Source of the DNA: Oligoflexaceae bacterium
Lineage (GTDB): Bacteria > Bdellovibrionota_B > Oligoflexia > Oligoflexales > Oligoflexaceae
DNA length: 33,696 nt
Assembly: GCA_947474445.1 (NCBI GenBank)
Contig: CANJJY010000002.1
Coordinates: forward strand, 1 to 33,696
Direction of reading: 5' to 3'
A program made the position numbers and the translations under genes. Of the stretch, positions 33,595 through 33,696 are shown in pieces. The notes beneath the pieces were generated by a model, which was given only the letters and a program-made list of their open reading frames with translations, was not told the DNA's origin and ran no database searches. The first letter of the stretch is position 1; each line of letters starts with the position of its first letter.

Positions 33595-33696
33595 TTATTC
33601 GCGGAAAAAGCCGACGTAGATGTCCTGCTGAAACTTCTCGGGAAGGGGTGCGGAGAGCTGTCCATCCGCCAAAAACTGACGAATCGCATAGCGTGA
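33595..33696 (-). CDS. C-terminal end of an unidentified protein (start beyond window)
   Basis: A minus-strand reading frame enters from the right edge and runs 33 codons to TAA at 33597-33595, ending RQFLADGQLSAPLPEKFQQD followed by IYVGFFRE. Composition and codon use look like coding sequence of this genome, and the stop lies 40 bases from the convergent glycosyltransferase stop, as expected of a real tail-to-tail pair. Too little is visible to assign a family. Confidence 0.45.
   Translation of the reverse strand, partial: SRYAIRQFLADGQLSAPLPEKFQQDIYVGFFRE

Noticed and set aside
1-33696. tRNA, rRNA, CRISPR array, prophage or transposase genes
   Set aside because: I looked for cloverleaf-like segments, conserved rRNA stretches, regularly spaced repeats and transposase motifs by eye and found none. 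A covariance-model scan would be needed for small RNAs.

Overview
The window reads as chromosomal core-plus-accessory DNA of a Gram-negative bacterium. The evidence for this is a Tol-Pal gene cluster, several predicted lipoproteins and outer-membrane barrels, and a Tat translocase gene. The mix of surface proteins (collagen-like, kelch, transglutaminase-elicitor type) with bacterial housekeeping genes would suit a Bdellovibrionota/Oligoflexia-like or other former-deltaproteobacterial lineage. That placement is inference from gene style, not from a marker gene. There is no rRNA, tRNA, CRISPR array, prophage or autonomous transposase gene.

Layout. 1-3044 (minus): tolQ-tolR-tolA-tolB, with tolB running off the left edge. 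3229-7983 (plus): a compact biotin operon, bioB-bioF-bioDA, in which BioD and BioA are one fused polypeptide, followed 11 bases later by a GreA/GreB-like gene. 8137-13316: secreted and surface proteins, namely a transglutaminase-elicitor-type lipoprotein, a seven-blade kelch protein, a collagen-like protein with 95 uninterrupted Gly-X-Y triplets, and an SH3 lipoprotein. 13327-15336 (minus): a soluble hybrid histidine kinase. 15602-17651: a GH1-like glycosidase plus a short-chain dehydrogenase. 17648-20305: a lipoprotein with a DUF4114-like motif, an extremely acidic small protein, a small outer-membrane protein and an EVE-domain protein. 20391-24589: polA-tatC-barrel protein, tightly packed. 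25037-27781: an active/inactive pair of secreted M16 peptidases. 27907-28623: a protein with three tandem Cys fingers. 28939-33554: a ribosome hibernation factor, RecD2 helicase and an ArnT/PMT-type membrane glycosyltransferase. The C-terminus of a further minus-strand gene lies at the right edge.

The most notable non-coding content is a pair of approximately 240-base, roughly 91% identical elements with 22-base terminal inverted repeats (24724-24964 and 28634-28869). Each is bracketed by an 8- or 9-base direct repeat, as expected of a non-autonomous insertion element (MITE). Removing the first copy and one of its flanking repeats restores a symmetric 121-base palindromic element, so it appears to be nested inside an older structured repeat. 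The second copy sits between a stop codon and that gene's terminator.

Likely cooperation: TolQRAB energise and stabilise the envelope. BioF, BioDA and BioB carry out the late biotin steps from pimeloyl thioester to biotin. The M16 pair probably forms a periplasmic heterodimer. The collagen, kelch, transglutaminase and SH3 proteins are all exported and may act at the cell surface, but nothing here proves they act together.
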